A stretch of 64,000 nucleotides of DNA from Amyloporia xantha. Taxonomy: Eukaryota > Basidiomycota > Agaricomycetes > Polyporales > Adustoporiaceae. How positions within the stretch are numbered: position 1 is the stretch's first letter; each line of letters starts with the position of its first letter. Where the stretch lies: contig JAYKKR010000001.1 in NCBI GenBank assembly GCA_036971615.1, positions 2,480,001 through 2,544,000 on the forward strand, given 5' to 3'. Below the pieces are notes generated by a model. It worked only from the letters and a program-made list of their open reading frames with translations, was not told the origin of the DNA and made no database searches. This document shows positions 33,027 to 44,043 of this stretch, piece after piece. A program made the translations under genes and the position numbers.

Positions 33027-33676
33027 ACCATTGGCCGACGCTACTTGAAGGCGATAATATACCACGGAAATATGGCGCACTCGGCCGCGCCGTGTCTACA
33101 GGCTATATTATACCCTCTCGGCCGACACTACTTGAAGGCGATAATATACCACGGAAATATGGCGCACTCGGCCGCGCCGTGTCTAAAGGCTATATTATAC
33201 CCTCTCGGCCGACACTACTTGCAGGCGAGAATATACCACAGAAATATGGCGCACTCGGCCGCGCCGTATCTACAGGCTATATTATACCCTCTCGGCCGAC
33301 ACTACTTGAAGGCGATAATATACCACGGAAATATGGCGCACTCGGCCGCGCCGTGTCTAAAGGCTATATTATACCCTCTCGGCCGACACTACTTGCAGGC
33401 GAGAATATACCACAGAAATATGGCGCACTCGGCCGTGCCGTATCTACAGGCTATATTATACCCTCTCGGCCGACGCTACTTGAAGGCGAGAATATACTAC
33501 GGAAATATGGCACACTCGGCCGCGCCGTATCTACAGGCTATATTATACCCTCTCGGCCGACCCTGCACTGCAGGCTATAGCGATGGCGTCGGCCGACGTC
33601 CGCTCTCCTTACTAAGTAATAAAAATTTCACCCATATCTCTCCCTATAGAGTAGGCTATAGTGACTGTATGGTGTG
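33027..33676 (-). repeat. Right terminal inverted repeat of the KDZ element, six 87-bp units
   Basis: GGCTATATTATACC recurs at about 33101, 33188, 33275, 33362, 33449 and 33536, an exact 87-bp period. The outer 110 bp is the inverted copy of 13452-13560. An open frame of 365 codons across the array is a by-product of its period being a multiple of three. Confidence 0.92.
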
Positions 33677-33683
33677 TCTCTTC
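33677..33683. repeat. Right target-site duplication of the KDZ element (TCTCTTC)
   Basis: Seven bases identical to 13432-13438. Confidence 0.75.
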
Positions 33684-35187
33684 CGCCCCAGTCCCCTGAG
33701 TACCAACCGCGTTCGGACCTTGGTATGTTATCTGAAACGTCTGCAGTGGTCCAAGTCATGTAGAGCCCGACAAGGATCAATGAAGGAACTCTACCGAGAC
33801 CAAAAAATCACTCTGCAAGCACCCGGCGATCGGCTTTTTTGGATCCCATATCATATCTGGCGGAAAACAGAACGATGGCAGGTCGTCCACGTGAATGTGG
33901 ATTTCGCCTTCGGTTACTCCACGGCAGTACCTGCTAGACTATATCAGCATCGCTCATTCTTGATTTTGAGACTTACCCTTCAGCATCCTCATCAAATTCA
34001 TCGCGATGGTTTCGGCCTACCAGCAGATGGCCTATCGCCACATGATAGAACCCACGCTTTGTCTTCACGAGCCCGACGTCAACCTCTGGCATAGGCTCGC
34101 CGTTGAGTACACCCTTCGGCACATGTTTCAGAATGCGCGGTTTCAACTTTGAAAGGTCGTCCGAACGCGCGGAGCGCAACTGCGCATCAATCTATATTTA
34201 AATCATGCAGTTAGCACGTAACCGAGGCATGCATGGGGTTGCGAGCTCACATAAGTTGCTACAGTCTTCATCGCGTTCGGATGCTTGCTGATGTACTCCA
34301 CGTGTTCTTCGAGTCCAGGCATGAGCTTCATAAGTGATTGGTAACGGATGTGGATCTGCTCAAGTGCATCGGTAGAGCTATGGAGTGCATTGTTAGCTCT
34401 CACGCCTGATCCGCATATATGCATGACGGTGCCGCATATATGCATGGTGGTGCCACATATATGCATGCTCGCGCTGCATATATGCGCCCACAACAACAAG
34501 ATCATATCAACATACTGTTCGGTAAGTTTGAGTGCGGCCCATTGAGTCTTGTGGATACCATGCAGGCAAAATCCCATATGTATGACTTCTCGAACGTGTA
34601 GGAAAGGGGTGACTCCTCGTGGAACGAATCGGGCACCATCCTTATAGACACCTAGCGTTTCCCTGCACATTATTCCGGGCATTTTCAGTGTGCACTGTTC
34701 AAATTAGAATGAACCGCTGCACTTACTCATGAGCATGGCGGTCTCTGGTTGCCTCTTTCATATCTCAGCACAAGCGCTTCGACACTGCTTTAGATGCCGC
34801 AGTGGCATGCATTGCGATATCATCAACTCGGCCTCCCTGATCGTCTCCTGCAGCATCAGGCTCGTTGCTGTCACGACCACCCTGCGTCTGCAATGGGTCC
34901 TGCAAATCATCAGTATCACGAGGCAACGAGGACCTTGGAGGCTCAGGTGAGTGTTCATCATCACAGTCATCGGCATCACTCTGAGAGTCAGTTGAGCCAT
35001 CACTGGATTGCTCCGGTGATGTCAAAGGGGCCCGTCGTCGTTTTTTGCGGGCAGGCGGCATGTTGTCCGGCTCGCGTGTTGCAGAGCGCTGCTTCGTATT
35101 GGATTTGCTCTTCTTCGATTGTGGTCGCTGCTTGGAAGTCTTCGAGGCAGGTGACGGTGAGCGTCTGTGAGAAGTAGCGTGAGGCAT
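33684..35187 (-). pseudogene. DUF6698-like gene, 5' (N-terminal) part
   Basis: Starts MPHATSHRRSPSPASK at 35187 with a basic then acidic N-terminus containing MPPARKKRRRAP. Later exons give LGVYKDGARFVPRGVTPFL, an in-frame MHICGT repeat, YQSLMKLMPGLEEHVEYI, QLRSARSDDLSKLKPRIL, GFYHVAIGHLLVG, DDLPSFCFPPDMIWDPKKP and GCLQSDFLVS. A last exon, ITYQGPNAVGTQGTGAEE, is cut by the KDZ element at 33683. The PGLEE, RSARSDD..LK and DLPSF..P motifs are those I associate with DUF6698 proteins of Agaricomycetes. The C-terminus is at 13142-13438. Function unknown. The gene sits divergently beside a small gene and a Plavaka transposase, so it may be part of that element. Confidence 0.75.
34410..34490 (+). 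repeat. 24-bp tandem repeat inside the DUF6698-like coding sequence
   Basis: Four copies of a unit centred on the self-complementary word GCATATATGC. On the minus strand they encode MHICGT-type repeats in frame (MHICGTT, MHICGTV, MHICGSG). The repeat number differs by multiples of three bases, so the frame is kept. Confidence 0.8.
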
Positions 35188-35322
35188 GGCGGCGGCGGCG
35201 CAGGCACAAGATCAGGAGAAGATGGTGGCGGGAGATAGAGTTGTTGCTCCGAACTCCGCGCATATGATGCAAATTTATAGCCCTCTCTAATAATAGCATG
35301 GGCCTGTGCGCTCAGTCCCATT

Positions 35323-36064
35323 ATGGAAGCTGCCGATCTTTGCGCGCACATTGCCCCTTGTCCTCGTACGATCACCATGCAGCCCTCCTCGCAAGACTTC
35401 GAAACTGCACATATCATTACTAGTGTGCCAGACGCTCTCGAGTACCTCAATCAGCTCGCCGACAATCTGAAAACTGTGCTTGACTCTGCTCAACGCCCAC
35501 GGGTCCGCCCCGAAGTGCGACCTCAGAATTCCTCCAGCCCCATTTCCCACACCCATGCCTCCTCGACGACTCACACGTTGCTACGCCTTGCCGCAGTCTC
35601 TGTCTCTCTGGCCCGCGTCCTACTGGTGAACACCCCCCGTGACATCGATACCACTTTACTCCGTGGTCGCTACGACAAAATTATGTTCGAGTTGGAGATG
35701 GCACGCAATGACGTGGCTGCCATCGAGAATTGGGCGGCGATGATGGGGTACCACAAAATCCCAGAGATCTTTTTGGCAGGCCCAAGGTGAGTAGAGTCCC
35801 CTAACGTCATGATCGTGTTGTTTACTTGCAGGGTGCAGGCCTGAATATTTGCCCTGCTTTGGTGAACATGAAAACTTCGGTGTCCTCAATCCTGTACGCA
35901 TAGAGACACACTTCCTCCACGATCCGCTCATGTTGCCATCCTTCTTCTCTTACCCCCACAGCCTCGACAGATGCGATCCGGGCAATGAGCTTGACTTCGC
36001 CACACTGCTCCAATCTCTTGCTCCGAGTCAGTCCGAGTCTGACAATCTCGAAGAGACCAATTAG
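35323..36064 (+). CDS. Unidentified small protein beside the Plavaka transposase
   Basis: Two exons. Exon 1, starting MEAADLCAHIAP (or from the internal start MQPSSQDF at 35377), reads VPDALEYLNQLADNLKTVL, LLRLAAVSVSLARVLLV, DIDTTLLRGRYDKIMFELEM and IENWAAMMGYHKIPEIFL. The intron is GTGAGT..GTGCAG. Exon 2 reads PEYLPCFGEHENFGVL and ends SESDNLEETN. Helix-rich and soluble-looking with no signal peptide or known motif. It is divergent from the DUF6698-like gene (136 bp between starts) and points towards the transposase gene, so all three may travel together. Confidence 0.6.
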
Positions 36065-36204
36065 CTATACACTGATACACTAGATACCCGTCATGTATAA
36101 CAAGCGGCTGTGTGATTGTTTCTTGTTCAATGTATCTCTCATTGTCGCTATCCATGCACTCCAAGCCTATGCAATTCAGGACGCATATAGTCACCTCTGA
36201 GCCC

Positions 36205-36295
36205 AGTCACCTATCAGGTGACTGAGGCGTGTCGCGCATCATATGACCGAGGCGCGTCGCGCATCATGTGACTGAGGCGCGTCGCGCAGCCCACT
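36205..36295 (+). repeat. Three 26-bp tandem repeats next to a perfect dyad
   Basis: CAGTCACCT / AGGTGACTG form a 9-bp dyad with a 3-base loop at about 36205-36226. GAGGCGYGTCGCGCATCAT-type units then follow three times. Sits about 160 bp before the likely transposase start and could be a transposase-binding or subterminal site. Confidence 0.6.
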
Positions 36296-36453
36296 TTCTG
36301 GACTCTCCCAGTTGGGAGCCATATGCACTTATCACCGAGTCCCTGTCTGCATCATTTCCCTGCTCGAGGTGCGAACTTGCCATCACAATTACCATCTATA
36401 TGCATCGCGCATGCATCGGCATCTGGCTGCTGGTGATCATGCTGGCCTGTTTC

Positions 36454-39400
36454 ATGTGTCACGCCTCTGGCTTCACCACGACCCACGGACTCAACGTGCA
36501 TCTAGCGAAATGCAACAAGCTGGTTGCATTTACTGAAGAAACCATTCAGCTGAAAAAGCGAGCACGCAAGGAGGCGAGGAAGCAGGCGAAGCTGCAGCGG
36601 CGCGGGGAGAACCAGGATGTTGAGGCTGAGCGGCAGGCAATGCGTGATGATCATGTGGAAGTGAGTCAGCTTCTGATTGAGTATATGCTGAATGGAACAT
36701 AATTGAGAGAATATCCTTCAGTCCCACTATGAAGATCCTGGCGAGCAGAATGATCACTGCATGAATCCACCAAACACGGGTCTAGAAAATGACCTTGTCT
36801 CAGTCAGCCGGGCTGGGCGTGCTCGCCGTATGCCCCGCACGCTAGTCGACTACCTACCAACCACTAGCGCAGGTCTCCCTTCACACATTCGCCGGCGCCG
36901 TGTCCCCCTTTCGAATCCGAGTCGACGATGTCCTGGTCCATCACTCTCGAGTGAAGCAAGGGCAGACACTTCCACACCTCCTGACCCCAGCACAGCCAGC
37001 GCGCCATCAGCGGTGGCCACAGGCCCGAGCGCACAAGACCAAGAAATGCCTGAAACCGAGTGTTGTGAGACTGCTCCTAATGTCTTCGGCGTTTTCAAGC
37101 GATATGCCGTTGCGCCGCGAGTCAACCCCCAGGACGCTTCGACTTTGAATGATCTCAGCGACTCTCCACATTTCATGCCTCCTGATCCGCCAGCAACGCT
37201 ACGCATGCGCATACAGCAGGCTGTTGGTGATGCGGCTCGTAGTATCACCTCCACAATCACGGCAAGCCTATATTACCCATTTCCCAGTGTGACGGCGTAT
37301 TTGCTCACTCACTGGGCTAACACCGGCTCCAACGTGAAGTCCGAGGGTGAGATGGATCGCCTCGTCACCGACGTGATAGGCCACCCTGATTTCAATCTAG
37401 CTGATGCGCGTGACTTCCGACTTGCAAGAGAACATGCACGCATAGATCAACTTGATAAACCTGGCGGCGCATTTGCAGCACAGGACGGTTGGCATGAATT
37501 GTCGGTGCATATTCGTGTGCCCAAGGAGAAGGCCAAGTTCAAGGATGAGGCAGAAGCACCGCAGTTCGAGGTCGCTGGAGTGCATTTCAAGAAGTTGGTA
37601 CCCGTCATTCGTGCAATTTGTCAGGACTCCAAAGCAAAGAGCTATCACTGGCTCCCATTCAAAATGTTCTGGCGCCGCGGCTCTGATCAGACCAGTACAG
37701 AGGAGGACGACGAGACTGGCTCCATGCACGAGGCGGAAGACGTTCGAATATATTCGGAGCTGTATAACAGTGACGCAATGATTGACGAAGATGTGAAAGT
37801 GCGTGCGTTGCCACATAACGCTGATGATCCGGAGGGTACAGAGGTAGCCATGATTCCGCTGATGCTCTGGTCCGACTCTACCCACCTGGCTAGTTTTGGC
37901 TCTGCGGCACTATGGCCCATATATCTCTTTAGTGGATTTGTCTCGAAGTACATGCGTGCCAAACCAACACAATGTGCGGCCGAGCACATTGCATATATGC
38001 CCAAGGTAGGCAGTCCTGAGAACTTAACACTGTACGGCCCTCAAGACTGACTGTTATGGATCTGGTGACTTTTGCAGCGAGACCCTTAGGATAGGTCTAA
38101 GGTCTGCTGAAACCGAGCTAGAAAGGTTATGCAAAATGAAGCACTGGACTTCAAAATAAGGCTAATACCCTGTTAATGGTATAAAAAGGGCTTTTAGTCC
38201 GAGCCTAATAAGGCTGAAGTAAGACCGCCTTATTGAGGAAATGAAGTGCCAGACTTCAAGAAGAAGCTAAGACCACTATGATGGTATCAAAAGGTATTGA
38301 TTACAAGTCTAGTAAGACCGTAGTAAGACCGCTTTGATAAGGAAATGAAGTAATAGACTTCACTATAGAGGTCTCAAAGGGTACTTAGTCTGAGTCTAAT
38401 AAGACCGGAGTAAGACCGCTTTTTAGCCTTTCTAATGACGAATACAAATGGATTCAAGTCCAGACTTGAATAGAATGAAGGAAGGTTTCAGAGTTAACTG
38501 AAGACCGAAGGGCAAAGGTGTGGTAGTGGGATTGTACCAGATCACACAACGAGTTACAAGTCAATACCTTTGAGCCAGGCTTACTTACTTGTACTGAACT
38601 CAAATGCAATAGGTCTTCAATTCCAAGACACAGTGAAGTTCTGTATACCGGCTACAGAGACTTAAGTAGAAGAGATTGAATAGACTTGGAGTATTATCAG
38701 ATAGGTCTTAAGATATGAATAGAAGGTTTCAAAGTAAGACTTCAAACGATACAATGATACTCAAATCCTTCTCAAGTATTGTTGCCAGACTAAGGTCTTT
38801 AGGTAGCGCGAAGCAATACCGAAGACCGCTACTTAGCGCGAAGCTATAAGTAGTTTGTCGAGTCTGGGATAGGTCTGATACCAGCACGTAGCTATGGCAA
38901 ATCCTACAAAACCGAGAAGGAGACAAGGTCTCAAGGTAGCGCTGAGGCTTACAAATGGATTGGGTGGAAAGATGCTGTTTTGTAGTGTACATGAGAGCGG
39001 TCTTATATACATTTCCTGAGACAAGATTAAATAAGCAAAATAGAACCTACTCAAACGTTCCTTCTAAGTACCAGAGGCTTCTAACCTATTCCTTTACCTC
39101 GCTTTAACCATGCTTTAACCATGCACATCAAGTCCGAAGCTTTTTCCTATTGTCCTAGTCACTGCCCTTCAAGTGGCACAGTATAGCCTTTGTATAGCCT
39201 CAAACGAGAACAATAAGCGAGGCTATGACTGGGGCTATACAGCGCAACAAGACCGAGGCTATGTAGCCTACATGAGGCCTTGGTGAGCCTCGGAGTGGCC
39301 TCAGTCTTAGTGCCACTCCTAGTGCAACTGTGAGGGAGGCACTGCGGTTGGTGATGCTGTGAGCGGGTTTGGACATGGTTTCAAGTCAGAGACTTGGATA

Positions 39401-42400
39401 GGACCTTGAGAGCAAAGCTCAGTGATCCTATAGGTGTATTAAGACAGACCTAATTGAGGTAGCTTCGGTCTTAATACTTACCTAGACCGCAGTAAGCATA
39501 GTAAGCATTATAAAAGAAATAGCCTCAAAAGCGGTACTTCTAAAGTGAAAATAAGAGTAAATGGATAAGTAGCAAGGATAAATAGCATAGAAATGAGTCT
39601 ATACTTCGGTCTTGAGGATCAATAGAGAAGTCCAAAATTAGAAATAGAAGATAATACCTCTTGGGACTAAAAAGTCCCATTTCCCTAACACTGACAAACC
39701 TATCGCCATAGTTAGGCAACACACTGCAGGACTTCTACCAGAAGATGTTCGGCACTGCCGCCACCGCAGATGTTTTACGATACTGCAAGCGAGAGCTGGT
39801 CCATGCGATCTGGCTCCTTCTGCTCGATCCCGAATTCATGCATGCCTACGAGCATGGGATCCTGATTCTCTGCATCAGTACTTTCGACATTGGCCTGACG
39901 CCCTGACAGCTCTGACAAAAAATGGAAATTGCCTAAAATGGAAATTTTGTGAATCTGACTGAGAGCCTAGCAGACCCTGACCTAAACCTGAAAAAGATTT
40001 TTTGCAACATGACTAATGTCACCATTGTAGAATTCAAACAAATTCATGGTCTGACACCCTGACTGTACTGACTAACCCTGACAGGCCCTGACAAGTGATT
40101 TGTCAGGGCTGTCAGGACGATGTTGAAAGTTCTGATGTGTGGCGACACAATTTGGCGTCGAATATATCCGCGATTCTTCACTTATTCCGCTGACTACCCT
40201 GAAAAGTGAGTGTGTGCAGTCAAAATGCGAGAGGTTACTCATTGCACATAGGATTCTGCTTGCGTGTATCCGGTATCTAGCACAATGCCCATGTCCACGA
40301 TGCTACATTAGGAAGGACCACATTTCGGGAATGGGCACTCGCGTGGATTCGCAACGGCGAGCGCACAAGCGGAAGGATGATACGTGGATAAGGCGCACGG
40401 TGAACTTGGCGCGTTCATGGCTATTTGAGGGTTATGGGCCGAAGAGTAGAGCGATCGCGCGACTCCTGGATGAGAAGTCGCTCGTTCCAACTCAGGTCAG
40501 TGCTGGCAACTAGGTCAGGGTTCAGAGGGTGCCCCGAGGGCTGACGATTGCGCGCGATGATAGAGCGCCTTCTCTGTGCGATTGTCAGTGTTCGGATTTG
40601 ACCATTACGCGATGTTCGTGCCCGATCTGATGCACGAGTTTGAGCTGGGAGTGTGGAAAGGTGTACTGACGCATTTGATTCGTATCCTATATGCTCATGG
40701 AAACAATCGCATTCAATATTTCAACAAGCGGTGAGTGCGCGGGCAGCGGAAATTGACAAACTGTGGCTGACATAATGTCTCTACAGCTTTCGCAAAGTGC
40801 CCACATTCGGGCGTGATACCATACGACGATTTCATGAAAATGTTTCCGGGATGAAGAAGCTAGCTGCCAGGGACTTCGAGGACATTCTTCAGGTACGGAA
40901 TTGAGAGCTGTGGGCCTGCAAATGTGCCTGTGGAATATGTCTGACTGTGGGTGCTTTGGCAGTGTATATTACCTGTGATAGAAGCTTTGCTAGATCATGA
41001 AGATAACGAGATCATCGCGAATCTCATTTTCGAATTGGCCAATTGGCACGCGCTGGCTAAGCTGCGGCTGCATACCGAAGACACTCTCCAACTGTTGGCC
41101 GCGGCGACACGGACTCTGGGAAAGGCACTGCGGGTGTTTCGGAACGAGACCTGTGAGCGTTATGACACTCGTGAGTTGCCAAAAGAGGAGGCTGCGCGAG
41201 GCCGACGTGAGGCCGCACTCAGGGCAAAGGGGAATGGGTGTAAGGTGAAAGCGACGAAGGGGAATAAGAAGAGGAATAAAAAGGGCGGTGATGATTCCAA
41301 CATGGCCACAAGCCCCGCTGCAAAGCGCAAGACACTCAACTTGGGTACCTACAAGCTGCATGCCCTAGGTGACTATGTCGAGTCGATACGGCGATATGGA
41401 CCTACAGATGGGTACAGCACTCAGCCCGTGAGTATACTTGCAGATAATATGATATTCCTATCTGATGGCTCATTGTTGAATGCAGGGTGAATTGACGCAT
41501 CGCACAGTGAAGAGATTCTACGCGCGGACGAACAAGAATTGTTTCGCACGCCAGATCGCAGTCCGTCAGCGCCGACAGCAAATCTTACAGCGTATAGAGA
41601 ACAAGATCGCTGATGCATGCGCGGGGCAAGAGGGCGAACAACACAAGCCTCGAAGGGATAGCCGTCGGGGTGAATCAGGCCGGGGAACCTCTGGGAGCGC
41701 GCGTAAGTCCAAAAAAAAGGCGAAGAAATCCTCACGTGGGGGTTTACGATCGGGTGCCGCGCTGCGCTTCACCGCGGAGGAATCGCTCCCATACTCTTCG
41801 CCTGAGGACCGATATCATATTTCGACTGAGCAACGATATCATGTCAATATCTTCCAATGGTTGCGGGAGCATAGGGATGATCCTGCATGTTTGGTGAGTA
41901 GTATCTGGGCACAGTGAATGCCTGCTGACGGCCCAAACAACTCTTAGAATTTTGTCCCTCACCTTAAAGATCACTTGCTAGCACGATTCTTGGGCAGGAC
42001 GTATGATGGTGATGAGAATGAGTTCAGCCCCGAAGAACGCCAGATGCTCCGTTTCGAAAACGAGCGGATGTATTTCCACAAAGTCTTGCGGGTCAACTAC
42101 ACTACCTACGACATGCGGCGGAGTCAAGATTCCATTAATCCACGCACTCATGCAGATATCATGGTGCTGGCGCACGAAGATGCTGGAGAGAATGATGCTG
42201 AGAGTCATCCATTTTGGTATGCCCGAGTGATCGGGATCTTTCACGTCAACGCACACTACAAGGGAGAGAGGAAACTGATGCATTTTCTTTGGGTGCGTTG
42301 GCTGGGGCGAGACTTGGAGGAGAGAGGTGGGTTTGAGACGCGGCGTTTGCACCGCGTCGGATTTGTAGACGGAGATGATCCCAATGCATTCGGTTTCATC

Positions 42401-42996
42401 GACCCGGCTCATGTCGTGCGTGGAGCACATCTAATTCCTGCGTTCGCACATGGGCGAACTACAGACATTCTGGGGCCTTCACTCGTGCGACAACCGTGCG
42501 AGAAGGATCGCGACTATATATATTACTATGTGAACATGTACGTGCATTCTGTTTTCTGACACTTGTGGCTATAGCTGACTTTGGGGCCAGGTTTGTTGAT
42601 CGCGACATGTACATGCGCTACGTTGGGGGAGGTGTCGGTCATAAAGGAAGCATTGTGGAAGTGTACAACGGAGGGGATGGCTGGGTGTCGGATGAGGAGG
42701 GTGAGACAGATGAAAGCAGAGGTGGAGGTGGGGATGGCGACGATGGGATTATAGAACCGGATGCGGGTGATGAGGAAGACACCGAGTCGCAAGACGAAGA
42801 TGCAGTCGGCGAGGAGGAAGCCGACTTTGGCTATCGAGACTCTGAATCAGACGGCGGGAGCAATGATGAAGACGAGGAGCAAGGCGGAGACATCGGCGAC
42901 GAGGGCGACGGCGAGGACGGACTGCTCGGACCCGAAGACGGTGAGGACGAGGACGGTGAAGACATATACGAATTGGAGGGCTTCGCACCGCTATGA
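36454..42996 (+). CDS. Plavaka-type (CACTA-like) transposase
   Basis: Starts MCHASGFTTTHGLNVHLAKC at 36454, the N-terminal C2H2 finger usual for this family. After an intron the disordered region leads to YYPFPSVTAYLLTHWANTG, DGWHELSVHIRVP, FKKLVPVIRAICQDSKAKSY, IYSELYNSDAMIDED, IPLMLWSDSTHLASFGSAAL and WPIYLFSGFVSKYMRAKPT. Later come LGNTLQDFYQKMFGTAA, YCKRELVHAIWLLLLDPEF, WRRIYPRFFTYSADYPEK, CIRYLAQCPCPRCYIRKD, YAMFVPDLMHEFELGVWKG and DDPNAFGFIDPAHVVRGAHL, and a long acidic C-terminus ends EGFAPL. The order matches basidiomycete Plavaka transposases. The intron 38006-39711 contains a solo LTR, and a MITE lies at 39901-40116. No frame break was found in the exons. Element termini were not located. 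Confidence 0.88.
38052..39690. mobile_element. Solo LTR inside an intron of the Plavaka transposase gene
   Basis: Begins TGTTATGG and ends CCCTAACA (5' TG..CA 3'). Flanked by the perfect 5-bp duplication CTGAC (38047-38051 and 39691-39695). Length 1,639 bp, AT-richer than its surroundings, with internal direct repeats of about 100 bp containing TAAGACCG..GTAAGACCG (38215-38425). No internal domain, so it is a solo LTR. It lies entirely between donor AAG|GTAGGC and acceptor CCATAG|TTAGGC. Confidence 0.88.
39901..40116. mobile_element. Small MITE in the Plavaka transposase gene
   Basis: About 216 bp with imperfect inverted ends: CCTGACAGCTCTGACAAA on the left and, on the opposite strand, CCTGACAGCCCTGACAAA on the right. 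Flanked by ACG (39898-39900 and 40117-40119), a possible 3-bp duplication of the kind made by CACTA elements. Deleting it with one ACG gives an open frame (GLT-MLKV) leading into CGDTIWRRIYP, so it may interrupt an exon or a very short intron. Confidence 0.65.
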
Positions 42997-44043
42997 CAGT
43001 TGATAGGTGAGTGAATCCGTGTGACTTGCTCTATTTCACGAGCACTGACTGGCCGGTTTGATAGGCGGGTCTCATTGTAAGGCGTAGCTCATGTATATTG
43101 AATACAGGCTATGTTCGCGGTATCTACATATTCATGTTACTCTGAGTATGATACGCTGCACGCGCGAACGCGAGCTGGAAGTGATCGCAGCTGGTACGAG
43201 GTCTGTACTACGGCCGACAGCGAAGTGATACCCAACCCAGCACGGGTTGATGATATCTACTCTGGAAAACGGTCGCCCGATGTGCAAAGATCTTCGAAAC
43301 CATTTGCGCTATGCCTTGCCCTTGTCTAGCATTGCCGGGGTATGCCGAGCAATATCTACTACGCCACATCTGGCCTACCACACCTGCTTAGATAATGGAT
43401 CTGCACTTTTGCTGATGACGGTTGTCCCCATCTCGCACAAGTTCTCATCCGACTTTCCCCTCGTGCACAACCCGACATTGTCCGCTAACTCATGAGACTC
43501 CTTTGGCGGCGGCGGAGCAGTGAGAACTTGAGTGGTCTACCCCGCAAAATGTGAGTTTAGAGTCGAAGTGGCCCCATTAGTACGACTGCTATGATTGCAC
43601 CTCGTCGCCTGCCAGTCTTGCAGAGATGAGGCATTCCAGAGTGAGCATACTGCCCCGTTTTAGCTGAGGCGAACCCTGATCGGCGGCCTCACTTTACGTC
43701 GCGTCTCCTCCTGTGGCGTAATATCCGCGAAATATAGATCTAGATCAGAATCTTAGCATCCGTAAGATAGCCGAATGCTGGCTTATATGTAGGTTCAGAT
43801 TGAGCGAAGCAACCGAAATAATCGTCAAGCATATACCGTGAACAGATCGATTGGGCTTCTCTAAATCTCGTCGTGCATAGGCATGATCGCACTCTGCAAT
43901 GCAGATAGAGCAAGACGTCGATTATTCATGTGCATTATATCCAATGTACCATACATGTCAGTGCAGCGATGGGTATGAATGAGCCAAAAAAAATACTAGA
44001 ATGTGTATATCCTCTAGCCCTGTCAACGACCCAAGCACCAAGA
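42997..44043. other. Region between the Plavaka transposase and the lipase gene
   Basis: About 1 kb with no gene I can support. It should hold the right end of the Plavaka element, but no CACTA-type inverted terminus matching the left side was found by eye. Confidence 0.4.

Larger units (their letters stand above)
13439..33676. mobile_element. 20.2 kb KDZ-type DNA transposon carrying a TET/JBP dioxygenase gene
   Basis: Bounded by long inverted ends (13439-13990 and 33027-33676). The outermost recognisable words are CCATTCAGTCATTATAGCC on the left and, read inwards on the other strand, CCATACAGTCACTATAGCC on the right. The terminal six to seven bases differ, so the exact ends could move by a few bases. 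A 7-bp direct duplication flanks it, and its removal restores the interrupted DUF6698-like frame. Gene order: unknown small gene (-), KDZ transposase (+), TET/JBP (-), basic proline-rich gene (+), Zn2Cys6/coiled-coil gene (-, itself hit by a palindromic insertion) and SP-repeat gene (+). Association of TET/JBP genes with KDZ transposons in fungi is established; the other cargo genes are described here only from sequence. Confidence 0.88.

Noticed and set aside
13439..33676. Starship-type giant element
   Set aside because: No tyrosine-recombinase captain gene; a DDE-type KDZ transposase, inverted ends and a 7-bp duplication fit a cut-and-paste transposon.
32997..34094. 365-codon plus-strand open frame
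   Set aside because: It is the translation of the 87-bp end repeats (29 codons each) and stays open only because the period is a multiple of three.
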